64,000 nt of DNA from Komagataeibacter sp. FNDCF1 (GCF_021295335.1 NZ_JAIWOT010000001.1:2526501-2590500); one strand, 5' to 3'; shown: positions 36,042 through 45,484, counted from the first letter of the stretch. The notes: generated from the sequence alone by a model not told the origin. Made by a program: numbers and translations.

Positions 36042-37121
36042 CTACTTTATGTGTGATAATAATAAGTTGCTATCTGTGCTGGCCAGCGGAAGGTCGAGCG
36101 AGAAGGCCGTGCGGGTGTGCAGGCAGGTTGCAATTTCGTGCAGGGACACATCACGTATGTCGGCAGGCGTCCAGCGTGGGGCGTTGTCCTTGTCAATCAG
36201 CAGGGCCCGCACGCCTTCGGCAAAGTCGGGGCGGGCAAGCATGTGGCAGACAAGCTGGAATTCCTGCTCCAGCACATGGTCCAGGTCGGGCAGCCTGCGG
36301 GCGGCATGCCATGCGGCAAAGGTGATGCAGAGCGAGAACGGGCAGGCGCGCTGCATGGCGGCAAGATCCGCCTGCGCCCAGTCCGCGCCATGGGCGCTGA
36401 GCCGGCCCATCAGTTCAGGCATGTCCGGCGCGCTGTAGACCGGCGCAATCTCCGCCGTGTCAGGTCCGGCATCAAGTGATGGACATGGCGGCAGGCCATC
36501 CATCACCACGCCTGCGGGCTGGTGGGTCAGGGCGGCCCTTATGCTGTCCAGCCGGCCTGAATGCACCTGGCGGTCGGCAAAGCCTGCGGCAATGGCGGCG
36601 GTCGCGTTCATGCGCCCCGCCGTCAGGGCCAGGCGCAGCCCGCTCAGCCCGGGCGCGCGCGAAAGCAGGTACGAACCCCCCGCGTCGGGTGTCAGGGCAA
36701 TGGCGATCTCTGGCATGGCGAGCGTGGAGCGCTCGGTCACCACCCGGTAGCGCACATGCCCACCCAGCCCGATGCCGCCGCCCATGGCAATCCCGTCCAT
36801 GAAGGAGACGACCGGCTTGGGGTAGCCCGCCAGCAGGGATGCCATCCGGTAGCTCATGCGGAAGGGGGCGGCCGCGGCGGCCAGGCCCCCGGTTTCCAGC
36901 CGGGAGCGGATGGCGCGGATGTCACCGCCCGCGCTGAAGGCCTTCGGGCTGGTACTGTCCAGCAGCACGGTCTCGACAGCGGGGTCGTCACGCCATGCCT
37001 GCAGGCAGGCACCGATGGTGCGGAACATGTCCATGTTCAGGGCATTGAGCGCACGCGGGCGGTTGAGCGTGATGCGGCCCAGCCTGCCGGTTTGGGTGAT
37101 CTCGATCAGTTCAGGTTCCAT
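36042..37121 (-). CDS. Enoyl-CoA hydratase/isomerase family; 3-hydroxyisobutyryl-CoA hydrolase-like
   Basis: 359 residues, longer than simple crotonases and typical of HIBYL-CoA hydrolase of valine breakdown. The crotonase oxyanion-hole regions are SPKAFSAGGDIRAIR and SFMDGIAMGGGIGLGGHVRY, and the hydrolase-specific acidic site MPEIAIALTPDAGGSYLLSR follows. The C-terminal extension with RALLIDKDNAPRW fits the same subfamily. It heads a pair with selO. ETF and ETF-QO elsewhere in the window would serve the dehydrogenases of the same catabolic route. Confidence 0.88.
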   Translation of the reverse strand: MEPELIEITQTGRLGRITLNRPRALNALNMDMFRTIGACLQAWRDDPAVETVLLDSTSPKAFSAGGDIRAIRSRLETGGLAAAAAPFRMSYRMASLLAGYPKPVVSFMDGIAMGGGIGLGGHVRYRVVTERSTLAMPEIAIALTPDAGGSYLLSRAPGLSGLRLALTAGRMNATAAIAAGFADRQVHSGRLDSIRAALTHQPAGVVMDGLPPCPSLDAGPDTAEIAPVYSAPDMPELMGRLSAHGADWAQADLAAMQRACPFSLCITFAAWHAARRLPDLDHVLEQEFQLVCHMLARPDFAEGVRALLIDKDNAPRWTPADIRDVSLHEIATCLHTRTAFSLDLPLASTDSNLLLSHIK

Positions 37122-37216
37122 GCTGCGACTCCCTGTGCGTTTGCGGTGTTCAATCCCGGTAGAATGCGCTACCCCGGCTTCTGTCCCGCGTCACGGCTGC
37201 GTGCGGACCACTGGCA

Positions 37217-37222
37217 TATAAT
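37217..37222 (+). promoter_or_regulatory. Candidate -10 box for the flavin reductase gene
   Basis: A perfect TATAAT 22 bases before the ATG at 37245. No good -35 is visible at the usual distance. The 123-base divergent gap (37122-37244) should also hold the promoter for the hydrolase-selO pair. Confidence 0.4.
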
Positions 37223-37244
37223 AGTGACCGAGGCAGAGTAGATT

Positions 37245-37730
37245 ATGGGGATTGATGCCCTCACCTTCCGTAACGCCATGGCGCGGCTGGGCGCTGCGGT
37301 AAATGTGGTAACTACCGGCACGCTGGATGATCCGGCGGGTTTTACCGCATCCGCCGTGTGTTCGGTAACCGATACGCCGCCAACAATCCTGGCCTGTCTC
37401 AACCGTGGCTCCCGCGTGCGGGACCGCTTCCGGGTGGATGGGGCCATGTGCATCAATGTGCTGGCAGGCGACCAGCAGGACATCTCCGGCGTGTTCGCAA
37501 GCCCGCTGGAGCAGGCGGAGCGCTTCCGCGCCGGTCACTGGTCCACGTTGACCAGTGGCGCCCCGGTGCTGGAGGAAGCCGTGCTGTCGCTTGACTGCCG
37601 GATCGAGCGGATTGTGGAGGTCGGCACCCACAGCGTGATGTTTGGCGTGGTGGAAAGCCTGCGCAGCAGTACGCCGCGTGGTGGGCTGGTCTATTTCAAC
37701 CGCACCTACCACACCCTGCCGCACGAATAA
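37245..37730 (+). CDS. Flavin reductase domain protein
   Basis: 161 residues of the flavin reductase-like (DIM6/NTAB, HpaC/RutF) family, which use NAD(P)H to reduce FMN or FAD for a two-component monooxygenase. The family pattern can be read from FRNAMARLGAAVNVVTTG, GFTASAVCSVTDTPPTILAC and CINVLAGDQQDIS, to the terminal PRGGLVYFNRTYHTL. No partner monooxygenase is adjacent, so the role is open. A palindromic element begins 18 bases after its stop codon. Confidence 0.9.
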   Translation: MGIDALTFRNAMARLGAAVNVVTTGTLDDPAGFTASAVCSVTDTPPTILACLNRGSRVRDRFRVDGAMCINVLAGDQQDISGVFASPLEQAERFRAGHWSTLTSGAPVLEEAVLSLDCRIERIVEVGTHSVMFGVVESLRSSTPRGGLVYFNRTYHTLPHE

Positions 37731-37748
37731 CATAGGTCAAACGTAAGG

Positions 37749-37824
37749 AAGTTTCTGGTGAAGCTTTTTTCAAAAAGCTTCGGAGAACGCCGTCTTTTTG
37801 AAAAAAGGCGGCACCCAAAAACTT
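37749..37824. repeat. Dispersed nested palindrome, copy 6
   Basis: Ends AAGTTTCTGG and CCAAAAACTT; hairpin GAAGCTTTTTT/AAAAAGCTTC intact and GCCGTC/GGCGGC hairpin with a G-T pair. Same orientation as the copy at 27450. It begins 18 bases after the flavin reductase stop codon. Confidence 0.9.
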
Positions 37825-37926
37825 CTCTCCCTTCTCAATGATGTACGTTCAGCCTCCTTCTTAAGGGAAAATCCAGCCTTCTGCCGTAGGCTCGACCGGA
37901 TACACCGGGGTTGAGGGACGTTGATC

Positions 37927-38058
37927 ATGAAGGAGACACAGGGCACGCAGGCTGGCAGGGTTCCTGTCTTGACGCTGCGCGGGCTGATCTGGATACATGC
38001 AGGGCTTGCCCTGTTCGTGGCGCTGATGGCCATGTGGGTGGATCACCTGCCGGACTGA
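37927..38058 (+). CDS. Small single-span membrane protein, 43 residues
   Basis: Starts MKETQGTQAGRVPVLTLRGL and continues with one hydrophobic helix (IWIHAGLALFVALMAMWV) and a short DHLPD end. A GAGGG lies about ten bases before the ATG. It ends 59 bases before the Zur-like gene on the same strand. A charged N-terminus and single transmembrane helix suggest a real small membrane protein, and co-transcription with the repressor gene is plausible. I do not recognise a family; a chance ORF remains possible. Confidence 0.5.
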   Translation: MKETQGTQAGRVPVLTLRGLIWIHAGLALFVALMAMWVDHLPD

Positions 38059-38117
38059 ATCCCTGCCCTGTTCCGGCCAGGGAGCGCACCGGCAAACCGG
38101 ATACAGGAGGGCGTGCA

Positions 38118-38627
38118 GTGCCCCGCGTGATACAGATGGATACGGCTGGCCCCCGGCCCCGGGCGGACACGCAGGCCCTGCTCGATCAGGCAGCCAGCCT
38201 GTGCCAGGATCGCGGTGTCAGACTGACGGAAATGCGCCGTCTCGTGCTGGATCTGGTACTGGCGGCCGAACGGCCGCTGGGGGCTTATGACCTGCTTGAA
38301 CAGCTGCGTATCAGCCGGGGCAGGCCGGTTGCACCCCCCACGGTCTACCGGGCGCTTGATTTTTTGATGGAGCAGGGGCTGATCCACAAGATCGAACGTC
38401 TGTCCGCCTTCGTAGGCTGCCGGCACATGCTGGAATCGGGGCATATATGCCATGGGCACGGCCATGTGCATGCGGCCCAGTTCCTGATCTGCAGCCAGTG
38501 CGGACGGGTGACGGAACTTGATGATTCCCGTATCCTCACGGCCCTGGTCGAAGTAACGCGCGCGCGCGGCTTCACGGTCAGGCAGAGCACGATCGAGGCG
38601 GAAGGCCTGTGCGCCGCCTGCGCCTGA
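38118..38627 (+). CDS. zur: Fur family regulator, Zur-like
   Basis: 169 residues from the GTG at 38118, chosen because AGGAGGG lies six bases before it; an ATG at 38136 is an alternative, and the longer upstream frame has unlikely sequence. The N-terminal winged helix has GVRLTEMRRLVLDLVLAAE and APPTVYRALDFLMEQGLIH. The C-terminal metal domain has a His-rich stretch (HICHGHGHVHAAQF) and structural zinc pairs CSQC and CAAC. These fit a zinc-uptake repressor more than an iron-type Fur, but the metal is inferred. Confidence 0.8.
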   Translation: MPRVIQMDTAGPRPRADTQALLDQAASLCQDRGVRLTEMRRLVLDLVLAAERPLGAYDLLEQLRISRGRPVAPPTVYRALDFLMEQGLIHKIERLSAFVGCRHMLESGHICHGHGHVHAAQFLICSQCGRVTELDDSRILTALVEVTRARGFTVRQSTIEAEGLCAACA

Positions 38628-38686
38628 TCCGCCATTCCCGGCAGGTCAGGTCATAACCGTTTTCGGGCATGGATTGAGGCACGGAC

Positions 38687-39235
38687 ATGGCGCAACGCCG
38701 AAAAGGCCGGATGGCGGAGCTGCCCCTTGCGCCCCTGCCGCGCGCGCGCAGGCCGAAGCGGCACCGCCCGGGTCCGGACGCGCCGCCCGCATCTGCCCCC
38801 TCCGCCGCCCTGCCCCAGCCCGACCTGTTCGCGGCACCGCAGGTTGCAGGAAGCAGGCTGACCTATCTCGATAATGCAACACTGGGGCTGGCGCGCGTGG
38901 ACATGCGGGGCTGGCGGCCGGGCGATGGCCCGGACAGCTATCTGTACCATGTGACGCAGCGTGACGGGATGGCGACGATCGAGGCCCGTGGCACGATCGT
39001 GTTCTCACCGCGTGCGCCGCTGGTGCTGACGGAACGCCCCGGCGTGGGGCCATGGCTTGCAAACATGATGGAAGTCATGGAACCGGACGAAATTGCGGGC
39101 CATAGTGACGAAACCCCGGTCGTTTTTCGGGTAAAACGATTTGTAATCGATGAACTGCTGGAACATGATCCGGACCGGACGCGGAGATATGGTGTATCGT
39201 TCTTCCTGCTGACGGGTCTTGCCCGTTCCGACTGA
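38687..39235 (+). CDS. Hypothetical protein, 182 residues
   Basis: A basic, Pro/Ala/Arg-rich N-terminal third (about 1-50) is followed by a compact domain from about 55 to 180 with SYLYHVTQRDGMATIEARG, LVLTERPGVGPWLANMMEVM and VVFRVKRFVIDELLEHDP. The LYHVT-RDG-I---G pattern recalls small domains of the ADP-ribosyltransferase or KptA type, where such a His and a following Arg bind NAD, but I cannot confirm it. No signal peptide or membrane helix. It follows zur after 59 bases on the same strand. Confidence 0.6.
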   Translation: MAQRRKGRMAELPLAPLPRARRPKRHRPGPDAPPASAPSAALPQPDLFAAPQVAGSRLTYLDNATLGLARVDMRGWRPGDGPDSYLYHVTQRDGMATIEARGTIVFSPRAPLVLTERPGVGPWLANMMEVMEPDEIAGHSDETPVVFRVKRFVIDELLEHDPDRTRRYGVSFFLLTGLARSD

Positions 39236-39279
39236 CACGATCACCGGCAACAAAAAAAATATTTTAAGGACCGGCCATA

Positions 39280-40704
39280 ATGGACAATCAGACCGCCGCC
39301 ACCACTACCACCACGTTTGATACGAACCGGCTGCGCACACTTATCATTGGCTGCCTTGCAGCGCTTGCGGGCCTAATGGCCGGTCTGGATATCGGGGTCA
39401 TCTCCGGTGCGCTGGACCTGCTGGCCAGCACCTTTCACGCCACAACGGTCGAGCAGGAATGGATTGTCAGCGCCATGATGGCGGGCGCCGCCGTGGGGTC
39501 GCTGTGCGGGGGGTGGATGTCGCACCAGATCGGGCGCAAGCATGCGCTGCTGGTGGGCGCCGCCGTATTCGTGATCGGGTCGCTGGCCTGCGCGCTGGCA
39601 TGGTCCATCCCGTCCATGATCGCGGGCAGGCTCATCATGGGGCTGGCCATTGGCGTCGCAGCCTTCACCGCGCCGCTCTACCTGTCCGAAATTGCCAGCG
39701 AGCAGGCGCGCGGGGCCATGATCTCGACCTACCAGCTCATGATCACAGCGGGCATCTTCATCGCCTTCCTCAGCAACACCATGTTCAGCTATTCCGGCAA
39801 CTGGCGCGGCATGTTCGCGGTTGCCGCCGTGCCGGGCGTGCTGTTCCTGATTGGCGTGCTGTTCCTGCCCTACAGCCCGCGCTGGCTCATGATGCGTGGC
39901 CGCCGCAAGGAAGCGCTGGCCGTGCTGGAGGACCTGCGCAACGACCATGGCGTGGCCATGCAGGAAATCCAGAACATCAGCCGCCAGCTCCAGCAGAAGC
40001 AGCGTGGCTGGAGCCTTTTGCGCAACAACGCCAATTTCCGCCGCTCCATCTTCCTGGGCATGACATTGCAGGTCATGCAGCAGCTGGCGGGCGTGAACGT
40101 GGTAATGTACTACGCGCCCAAGATCTTCGCGCTGGCGGGCTATGTCGGACCGGCGCAGCTGTGGTGCACGGCCATGGTGGGGCTGGTGAACATGCTGGCC
40201 ACCTTTATCGCCATCGGGCTGGTGGACCGCTGGGGCCGCAAGCCGATCCTGTATACCGGCTTCATCATCATGGCGGTGGGCATGGGCTGCCTTGGCGTCA
40301 TGCTCAACCGGTCCAATCTGGGGCAGACGGAACAGATCATCGCCGTGTTCATGCTGCTGATCTACATCTCCGGCTTCGCCATGTCGGCCGGCCCCCTGAT
40401 CTGGGTGCTGTGTTCGGAAGTGCAGCCGCTGCAGGGGCGTGACCTGGGCATTTCCATCTCCACGCTGACCAACTGGATCGCCAACATGATCGTGGGGGCA
40501 AGCTTCCTGTCGCTGCTGCAGTGGATGGGTAATGGCCCGACATTCTGGCTGTTTGCCGGGTTCAACCTGTTTTTCGTGCTGGTGACATGGCGCTTTATCC
40601 CTGAAACGCGGGACATGTCGCTGGAAAAGATCGAGCAGCGCCTGATGGCGGGCCTGCCGCTGCGTGAGATCGGGCGCGGCAAACCGCTGCCGGATGGGCA
40701 GTAA
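39280..40704 (+). CDS. Sugar porter family MFS transporter
   Basis: 474 residues, twelve predicted helices. Signatures include MAGLDIGVISGALDLLAS, GGWMSHQIGRKHA, GRLIMGLAIGVAAFTAPLYL, LPYSPRW, and the C-terminal PETRDMSLEKIEQRL. The helix-7 region QVMQQLAGVNVVMYYAPKIF matches GalP/AraE sugar-binding residues. It is a probable proton-coupled galactose, arabinose or glucose importer. It is only distantly similar to the porter at 33067, so not a recent duplicate. A palindromic element starts 8 bases after its stop. Confidence 0.94.
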   Translation: MDNQTAATTTTTFDTNRLRTLIIGCLAALAGLMAGLDIGVISGALDLLASTFHATTVEQEWIVSAMMAGAAVGSLCGGWMSHQIGRKHALLVGAAVFVIGSLACALAWSIPSMIAGRLIMGLAIGVAAFTAPLYLSEIASEQARGAMISTYQLMITAGIFIAFLSNTMFSYSGNWRGMFAVAAVPGVLFLIGVLFLPYSPRWLMMRGRRKEALAVLEDLRNDHGVAMQEIQNISRQLQQKQRGWSLLRNNANFRRSIFLGMTLQVMQQLAGVNVVMYYAPKIFALAGYVGPAQLWCTAMVGLVNMLATFIAIGLVDRWGRKPILYTGFIIMAVGMGCLGVMLNRSNLGQTEQIIAVFMLLIYISGFAMSAGPLIWVLCSEVQPLQGRDLGISISTLTNWIANMIVGASFLSLLQWMGNGPTFWLFAGFNLFFVLVTWRFIPETRDMSLEKIEQRLMAGLPLREIGRGKPLPDGQ

Positions 40705-40711
40705 GTTGTAA

Positions 40712-40789
40712 AAGTTTTTGGTGAAGCTTTTTTCAGAAAGCTTCGAAGAATGCCGCCTTTTTGAAAAAAGGCGGCACCCAGAAACTTTT
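40712..40789. repeat. Dispersed nested palindrome, copy 7
   Basis: Ends AAGTTTTTGG and CCAGAAACTT; hairpins GAAGCTTTTTT/AGAAAGCTTC (one mismatch) and GCCGCCTTTTT/AAAAAAGGCGGC. It fills the gap between the convergent sugar porter and folC genes. Confidence 0.9.
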
Positions 40790-40808
40790 ATTCTTCTTTG
40801 TTCAGTAT

Positions 40809-42131
40809 TTACTCTGGCTGCCAGCCATCAAGCTGGAGTGCCACCCCGGCCAGATACAGGCTGCCGCATATGATTACCCATGCCGGTGCGGGATCAGGAC
40901 CCGCACTGCCTGCCAGATGGGCCAGTGCCGCATGCAGCGTGGGGCCTGCGGTGGCCCGACCACCCGATGCGGCGACAATCTCCGCTACGGGCTGGGCCAG
41001 GTGCTGCCCCTCCTCCGCCACGGCCTGAATGCTGGCCGCACCCGGCAGCAGCGGGGCCAGGAAGCCGGTGGCGTCTTTCGTCTGTTTCATGCCGATGACC
41101 AGATGCGTGGGCCGGTCGGGCCATGCCGCCATGACGTGGGCCAGCACCTCGCCCGCACCCGGGTTATGGCCGCCATCCAGCCACAGTTCCCAGCCATCGG
41201 GCAGTAGCGCTGCCAGCCTGCCTGTCAGGCGCTGCATGCGCGCGGGCCAGCGTGCCTGTGCGATTCCCGCCCATGCCTTTTCGGGCAGGGGCAGCCCACC
41301 TGCGCGCAGGGTGGCGATGGCAAGCCCGGCATTATCGACCTGATGCGCGCCGGGCAGGCCCGGTAGTGGCAGGTCCAGCGTGCCATGGGCGTCGCTGTAC
41401 TGCAGGCCGGTCTGATCCTCACGCAGCGAGATCGACCATTCATGGTCCCGCCGGGACAGGGGGCTGGTCTTTTCATCCGCCGTGCGGGTCAGCACGTCCA
41501 TCACTTCGGTCGGCTGGCGACCGGTGGCCACGGGCACGCCGTGTTTGATGATCCCGGCCTTCTCGGTCGCGATGGCCGTGAGCGTATCGCCCAGAAAAGC
41601 CTCGTGGTCCATCGAAATGGCGGTAATGGCGCAGGCGGCGGGGTGCTGGAGCACATTGGTGGCGTCATACCGGCCGCCCAGCCCCACTTCCACAATGGCC
41701 AGATCCGCCGGATGGCGGGCGCATAGTACGAAGCCCGCCGCCGTCAGCACCTCGAACACGGTAATCGGTGCACCGGCATTGACGCGCTCGATTTCCTCCA
41801 GCACTGCCGCCAGTTCGTGCTCGGGCACGATCCGGCCCGCGATGCGGAAACGCTCGGTCACATGCACAAGGTGGGGCGAGGTCAGCACATGCACCCGCCA
41901 CCCCGCCGCTTCGCCAATGGCACGCATGAAGGCGCAGGTGCTGCCCTTGCCATTGGTACCCGCCACATGCACCACCGGCGGCAGGTGGCGCTCGGGGTGG
42001 CCAAGGCGGGCCAGAAGATTTTCCAGCCGTGTCAGGGACAGGTCGATCAGGGCCGGATACAGCCGGTTCAGCCGTTCGAGTATCTGCCCGGTCCGGCCTA
42101 CGAATTCCGGCCCGAGGGTGGGTGTGTTCAT
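40809..42131 (-). CDS. folC: Bifunctional folylpolyglutamate synthase/dihydrofolate synthase
   Basis: Adds glutamate to dihydropteroate and to folates. It has 440 residues, normal length. The P-loop is VAGTNGKGSTCAFM, and LTSPHLVHVTERFRI and the VGLGGRYDATNVL segment follow; the C-terminal ligase domain contains WELWLDGGHNPGAGE. It lies 24 bases downstream of accD on the same strand, an accD-folC order that is widespread in proteobacteria. Confidence 0.96.
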   Translation of the reverse strand: MNTPTLGPEFVGRTGQILERLNRLYPALIDLSLTRLENLLARLGHPERHLPPVVHVAGTNGKGSTCAFMRAIGEAAGWRVHVLTSPHLVHVTERFRIAGRIVPEHELAAVLEEIERVNAGAPITVFEVLTAAGFVLCARHPADLAIVEVGLGGRYDATNVLQHPAACAITAISMDHEAFLGDTLTAIATEKAGIIKHGVPVATGRQPTEVMDVLTRTADEKTSPLSRRDHEWSISLREDQTGLQYSDAHGTLDLPLPGLPGAHQVDNAGLAIATLRAGGLPLPEKAWAGIAQARWPARMQRLTGRLAALLPDGWELWLDGGHNPGAGEVLAHVMAAWPDRPTHLVIGMKQTKDATGFLAPLLPGAASIQAVAEEGQHLAQPVAEIVAASGGRATAGPTLHAALAHLAGSAGPDPAPAWVIICGSLYLAGVALQLDGWQPE

Positions 42132-42155
42132 GCGCGATGGCCCAGAGATTAAGGA

Positions 42156-43025
42156 TCAGGCGGCAGCGTGCTGCGTGATGTGGCGGTAATTGAGCTGGCC
42201 GATCAGGCGGGCCAGCGTCTCGTGCAGGTCACCGCGCTTGACCACCATGTCCAGCATGCCGTGCTCAAGCAGGTATTCCGCGCGCTGGAAGCCTTCGGGC
42301 AGCTTTTCGCGCACCGTATCCTCGATCACGCGCTGGCCTGCAAAGCCGATCAGCGCATTGGGTTCGGCAATCTGCACATCGCCCAGCATGGCAAAGGATG
42401 CGGAAACACCACCCGTGGTCGGGTTGGTCATCACCACGATATAGGGCAGCCCCGCATCATGCAGCATGTCCACCGCCACCGTGGTGCGCGGCATCTGCAT
42501 GAGGCTGATCATGCCTTCCTGCATGCGGGCACCGCCAGATGCGGTAAAGACGACCAGCGGCGCCTGCTGCAGGATGGCCAGGCGGGCGGCGGCAATGAAG
42601 GCCTCACCCAGCGCTGCCCCCATCGTGCCGGCAATGAATTCGAACGCCATCACGGCGACAACCGCGTTGTGGCCACCGATCAGGCCGTGGGCCACGACCA
42701 TGGATTCGTCCAGATGTGACTTGGCGCGCTCATCCTTCAGCCGGTCGGTATAGCGCTTGCGGTCGCGAAAGGAGAGGGGATCAACCGCGACCTTGGGCAG
42801 TTCGATGCGGGTATATTCCCCGTTATCGAAGGTCCATTCCAGGCGCTCCGCTACGCTGGCGCGCATGTGGTGGCCGCAATGCGGGCACACGTTCAGCGCC
42901 TTGTGCAGGTCCTTGGTCAGGATCATCTGCTCGCACGATTCGCAGTTGGTCCACAGGTTGTCCGGCACTTCCCGCTTGAGCAGGCCGCGGATCTTGGGAC
43001 GGACATATTCGGTCAGCCAGCTCAT
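42156..43025 (-). CDS. accD: Acetyl-CoA carboxylase carboxyltransferase beta subunit
   Basis: Beta half of the carboxyltransferase that makes malonyl-CoA for fatty-acid synthesis. It has 289 residues. The N-terminal zinc ribbon is CESCEQMILTKDL followed by CPHCGHH, and the crotonase-like core shows ASGGARMQEGMISLMQM and NPTTGGVSASFAMLGD. It is the first gene of accD-folC. The trpA gene lies about 200 bases upstream, with a palindromic element between, matching the common trpFBA-accD-folC order of alphaproteobacteria. Confidence 0.97.
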   Translation of the reverse strand: MSWLTEYVRPKIRGLLKREVPDNLWTNCESCEQMILTKDLHKALNVCPHCGHHMRASVAERLEWTFDNGEYTRIELPKVAVDPLSFRDRKRYTDRLKDERAKSHLDESMVVAHGLIGGHNAVVAVMAFEFIAGTMGAALGEAFIAAARLAILQQAPLVVFTASGGARMQEGMISLMQMPRTTVAVDMLHDAGLPYIVVMTNPTTGGVSASFAMLGDVQIAEPNALIGFAGQRVIEDTVREKLPEGFQRAEYLLEHGMLDMVVKRGDLHETLARLIGQLNYRHITQHAAA

Positions 43026-43147
43026 TTTGCCTCTCCCTTAAGCTTTCTGGAGGCCTGTTCCATACAGGTAGATGAACGATTGGGCCAGATTGTCATTGCA
43101 GGGCGTGTCCCGGAAAAATGCCGGTGAAACGTCCTCCAGGTCATAAG

Positions 43148-43226
43148 AAGGTTTCTGGTGAAGCTTTTTTCAAAAAGCCTTCAGAAAGACACCGCCTTTC
43201 CGGAAAAAGGCGGCGCCCGAAAACTT
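43148..43226. repeat. Dispersed nested palindrome, copy 8
   Basis: Ends AAGGTTTCTGG and CCGAAAACTT; hairpin GAAGCTTTTTT/AAAAAGCCTTC with one bulge and GCCTTTCC/GGAAAAAGGC. Its right end abuts the trpA stop codon, which falls in the A/T-rich end of the element. Confidence 0.85.
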
Positions 43227-44066
43227 TTATTGTTTTGAGGCGGTTTTGCTTACGGCATGCACGGCGTCAGCCAGGCCGCGCAACTGGTCCAGCACGGCAG
43301 GCACGGTTGTGGCTGTTGCCTTTCCATTCGCATCAAGCGTGCCCTCAAGCGTGTTGAGCAGGGCGGAGGCAACCACGGCGGCATCGGCCACGCGCACGGC
43401 ATTGGCAGCCAGTTCCGGCGTGCGGATGCCAAAGCCGATGGCAATCGGCAGGTCGGTCGCCTTGCGCAGGCGCGGCAGGGCCTGGGCCAGTTCATCGGTG
43501 CTGGCGGTGCGGGTGCCGGTCACCCCGGTAATGCTGACATAATACACGAACCCCGATGCGCCATCGAACACGACCGGCAGCCGGGCATCCGGCGTGGTGG
43601 GGGCGACAAGGCGGATGATGTCCAGCCCGGTCGCGGCGGCGGGGCCTGCCAGCAGGTCGGCTTCCTCCGGCGGCAGGTCGACGACGATTAGCCCGTCCAC
43701 GCCCGCTTTGTGCGCATCCACGCAGAAGCGCTCCGGCCCGTAGGCCTCGATGGGGTTGGTGTAGCCCATCAGGATGATCGGTGTTTCGTCATCACCCTCG
43801 CGGAAGGTGCTTACCATTTCCAGCACGCGCTTCATGCTCGATCCGCCCTTCAGGCCACGCAGGGCGGCCTTCTGGATGGTCGGGCCATCGGCGGATGGAT
43901 CGGAAAAGGGCACGCCTACCTCGATCAGGTCGGCACCCGCGCCCGGCATGCCGCGCAGGATGGCAAGCGATGTGTCGTAATCCGGGTCACAGGCTTCGAC
44001 ATAGGGAATCAGGGCGCCACGGCCCTGCTGGCGCAGGCTGGCAAAGCGGCGGGCGATGCGGCTCAC
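43227..44066 (-). CDS. trpA: Tryptophan synthase alpha chain
   Basis: Cleaves indole-3-glycerol phosphate to indole. The start is taken as the GTG at 44066 (then [20 protein letters not shown]), with GGGAG about eight bases upstream and a 4-base overlap with the trpB stop; the longer frame runs antisense-free through trpB and is a shadow. This gives 279 residues. Catalytic Glu lies in [12 protein letters not shown], and Asp in [16 protein letters not shown]. Phosphate-binding loops GIRTPE and SGFVYYVS are present. Confidence 0.96.
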   Translation of the reverse strand: MSRIARRFASLRQQGRGALIPYVEACDPDYDTSLAILRGMPGAGADLIEVGVPFSDPSADGPTIQKAALRGLKGGSSMKRVLEMVSTFREGDDETPIILMGYTNPIEAYGPERFCVDAHKAGVDGLIVVDLPPEEADLLAGPAAATGLDIIRLVAPTTPDARLPVVFDGASGFVYYVSITGVTGTRTASTDELAQALPRLRKATDLPIAIGFGIRTPELAANAVRVADAAVVASALLNTLEGTLDANGKATATTVPAVLDQLRGLADAVHAVSKTASKQ

Positions 44067-45340
44067 AGTTTTACTCCCAGGCGTTCGGCTACGGTGAAGA
44101 TGTCCTTGTCCCCCCGGCCGGAAATATTGACCACAAGGATCTGGTCCTTTGCCATCGTGGGCGCGATCTTGGCGGCATAGGCGATGGCATGCGCACTTTC
44201 CAGCGCGGGGATGATGCCCTCGGTGCGGGTGCACAGCTGGAAGGCATCAAGCGCGTCCTGATCGGTGGCGCCGACATATTCCGCGCGCCCGATATCGCTC
44301 AGCCATGAATGCTCGGGGCCGACACCGGGGTAGTCGAGGCCGGCGCTGATGGAATGGGCTTCCGTCACCTGCCCGTCCTCATCCTGCATGAGATAGGTGC
44401 GGTTGCCATGCAGCACGCCGGGGCGGCCGCGTTCGATGGAGGCGGCGGTCAGCCCGCTGTCCAGCCCGCAGCCCGCAGCCTCCACGCCGATCAGCTTTAC
44501 CTCGGGGTCATCAAGGAACGGGTGGAAGATGCCCATGGCGTTCGACCCGCCGCCAATGGCCGCCACGATTGCATCGGGCAGGCGGCCTTCGGCTTCCATG
44601 ATCTGTTCCTTGGTCTCCACGCCGATCACGGACTGGAAGTCACGCACCATTTCTGGGTAGGGGTGCGGGCCTGCCACGGTGCCGACAAGGAAGTAGGTAT
44701 CATGCACGTTGGTCACCCAGTCGCGCATGGCTTCGTTCATTGCATCCTTCAGCGTGCCCGCACCTGCGGTGACCGGCACCACTTCGGCGCCCAGCAGCTT
44801 CATGCGGAACACGTTGGGCTTTTGCCGCTCCACATCGGTCGCACCCATGTAGATCGCGCATTTCATGCCGAACAGCGCGCACACGGTGGCGGTGGCCACG
44901 CCATGCTGGCCCGCCCCGGTCTCGGCCACGATGCGGGTGCGGCCCATGCGGCGGGCCAGCAGGATCTGCCCCATGACGTTGTTGAGCTTGTGGGAACCGG
45001 TATGGTTCAGTTCCTCGCGCTTCATGTAGATCCTGGCGCCGCCAAGTTCTTCGGTCATGCGGCGGGCAAACCACAGCGGGCTGGGACGGCCTACGTAATC
45101 CTTCAGGTAATAATCAAGCTCACGGCGGAATTCGGGGTCCGCCTGCGTGGCCCGATAGGCGCTTTCCAGTTCGGCCAGCAGGGGCATCAGGGTCTCGGCA
45201 ACAAACCGGCCGCCAAAAATGCCAAAGCGGCCGCGATGATCAGGGCCGCTACGCAGGCTGTTCGTGCCTGCCTGTGTCTGTGTTGCGCTCAACTTCGCTA
45301 CTCCGCAAGAAAGTGGGGCGTGGCTTTGTGTTACAGTCAT
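44063..45340 (-). CDS. trpB: Tryptophan synthase beta chain
   Basis: PLP enzyme that joins indole and serine. The ATG at 45340 gives 425 residues; a TTG about 15 codons downstream has a better-placed GGAG and would give about 410, so the start is uncertain. The core shows [15 protein letters not shown], the PLP lysine in [13 protein letters not shown], and the phosphate-binding [10 protein letters not shown]. It is coupled to trpA by a 4-base overlap. trpF does not precede it here; the neighbour is the divergent corA. Confidence 0.96.
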   Translation of the reverse strand: MTVTQSHAPLSCGVAKLSATQTQAGTNSLRSGPDHRGRFGIFGGRFVAETLMPLLAELESAYRATQADPEFRRELDYYLKDYVGRPSPLWFARRMTEELGGARIYMKREELNHTGSHKLNNVMGQILLARRMGRTRIVAETGAGQHGVATATVCALFGMKCAIYMGATDVERQKPNVFRMKLLGAEVVPVTAGAGTLKDAMNEAMRDWVTNVHDTYFLVGTVAGPHPYPEMVRDFQSVIGVETKEQIMEAEGRLPDAIVAAIGGGSNAMGIFHPFLDDPEVKLIGVEAAGCGLDSGLTAASIERGRPGVLHGNRTYLMQDEDGQVTEAHSISAGLDYPGVGPEHSWLSDIGRAEYVGATDQDALDAFQLCTRTEGIIPALESAHAIAYAAKIAPTMAKDQILVVNISGRGDKDIFTVAERLGVKL

Positions 45341-45484
45341 GCAGCCGTCCCGGGCCGCCTGCCGGTTCTGGACCCAATGGTGGAAAAATACCAGCCCCCG
45401 GCCATGCGGAACGGTTGTCACGATTTGACATATTTTCTGCCGCGTGATGGATGGACAACCATACAAACGTAAGAAAGACAGCCC

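Noticed and set aside
37911-38627. 238-residue version of the Zur-like protein
   Set aside because: The extra N-terminal 69 residues have no Fur-like character, and a strong ribosome site (AGGAGGG) fits the GTG at 38118.
33067-40704. Recent duplication of the two sugar porters
   Set aside because: They share only family motifs; loops and helices differ widely, so they are old paralogues or separately acquired.
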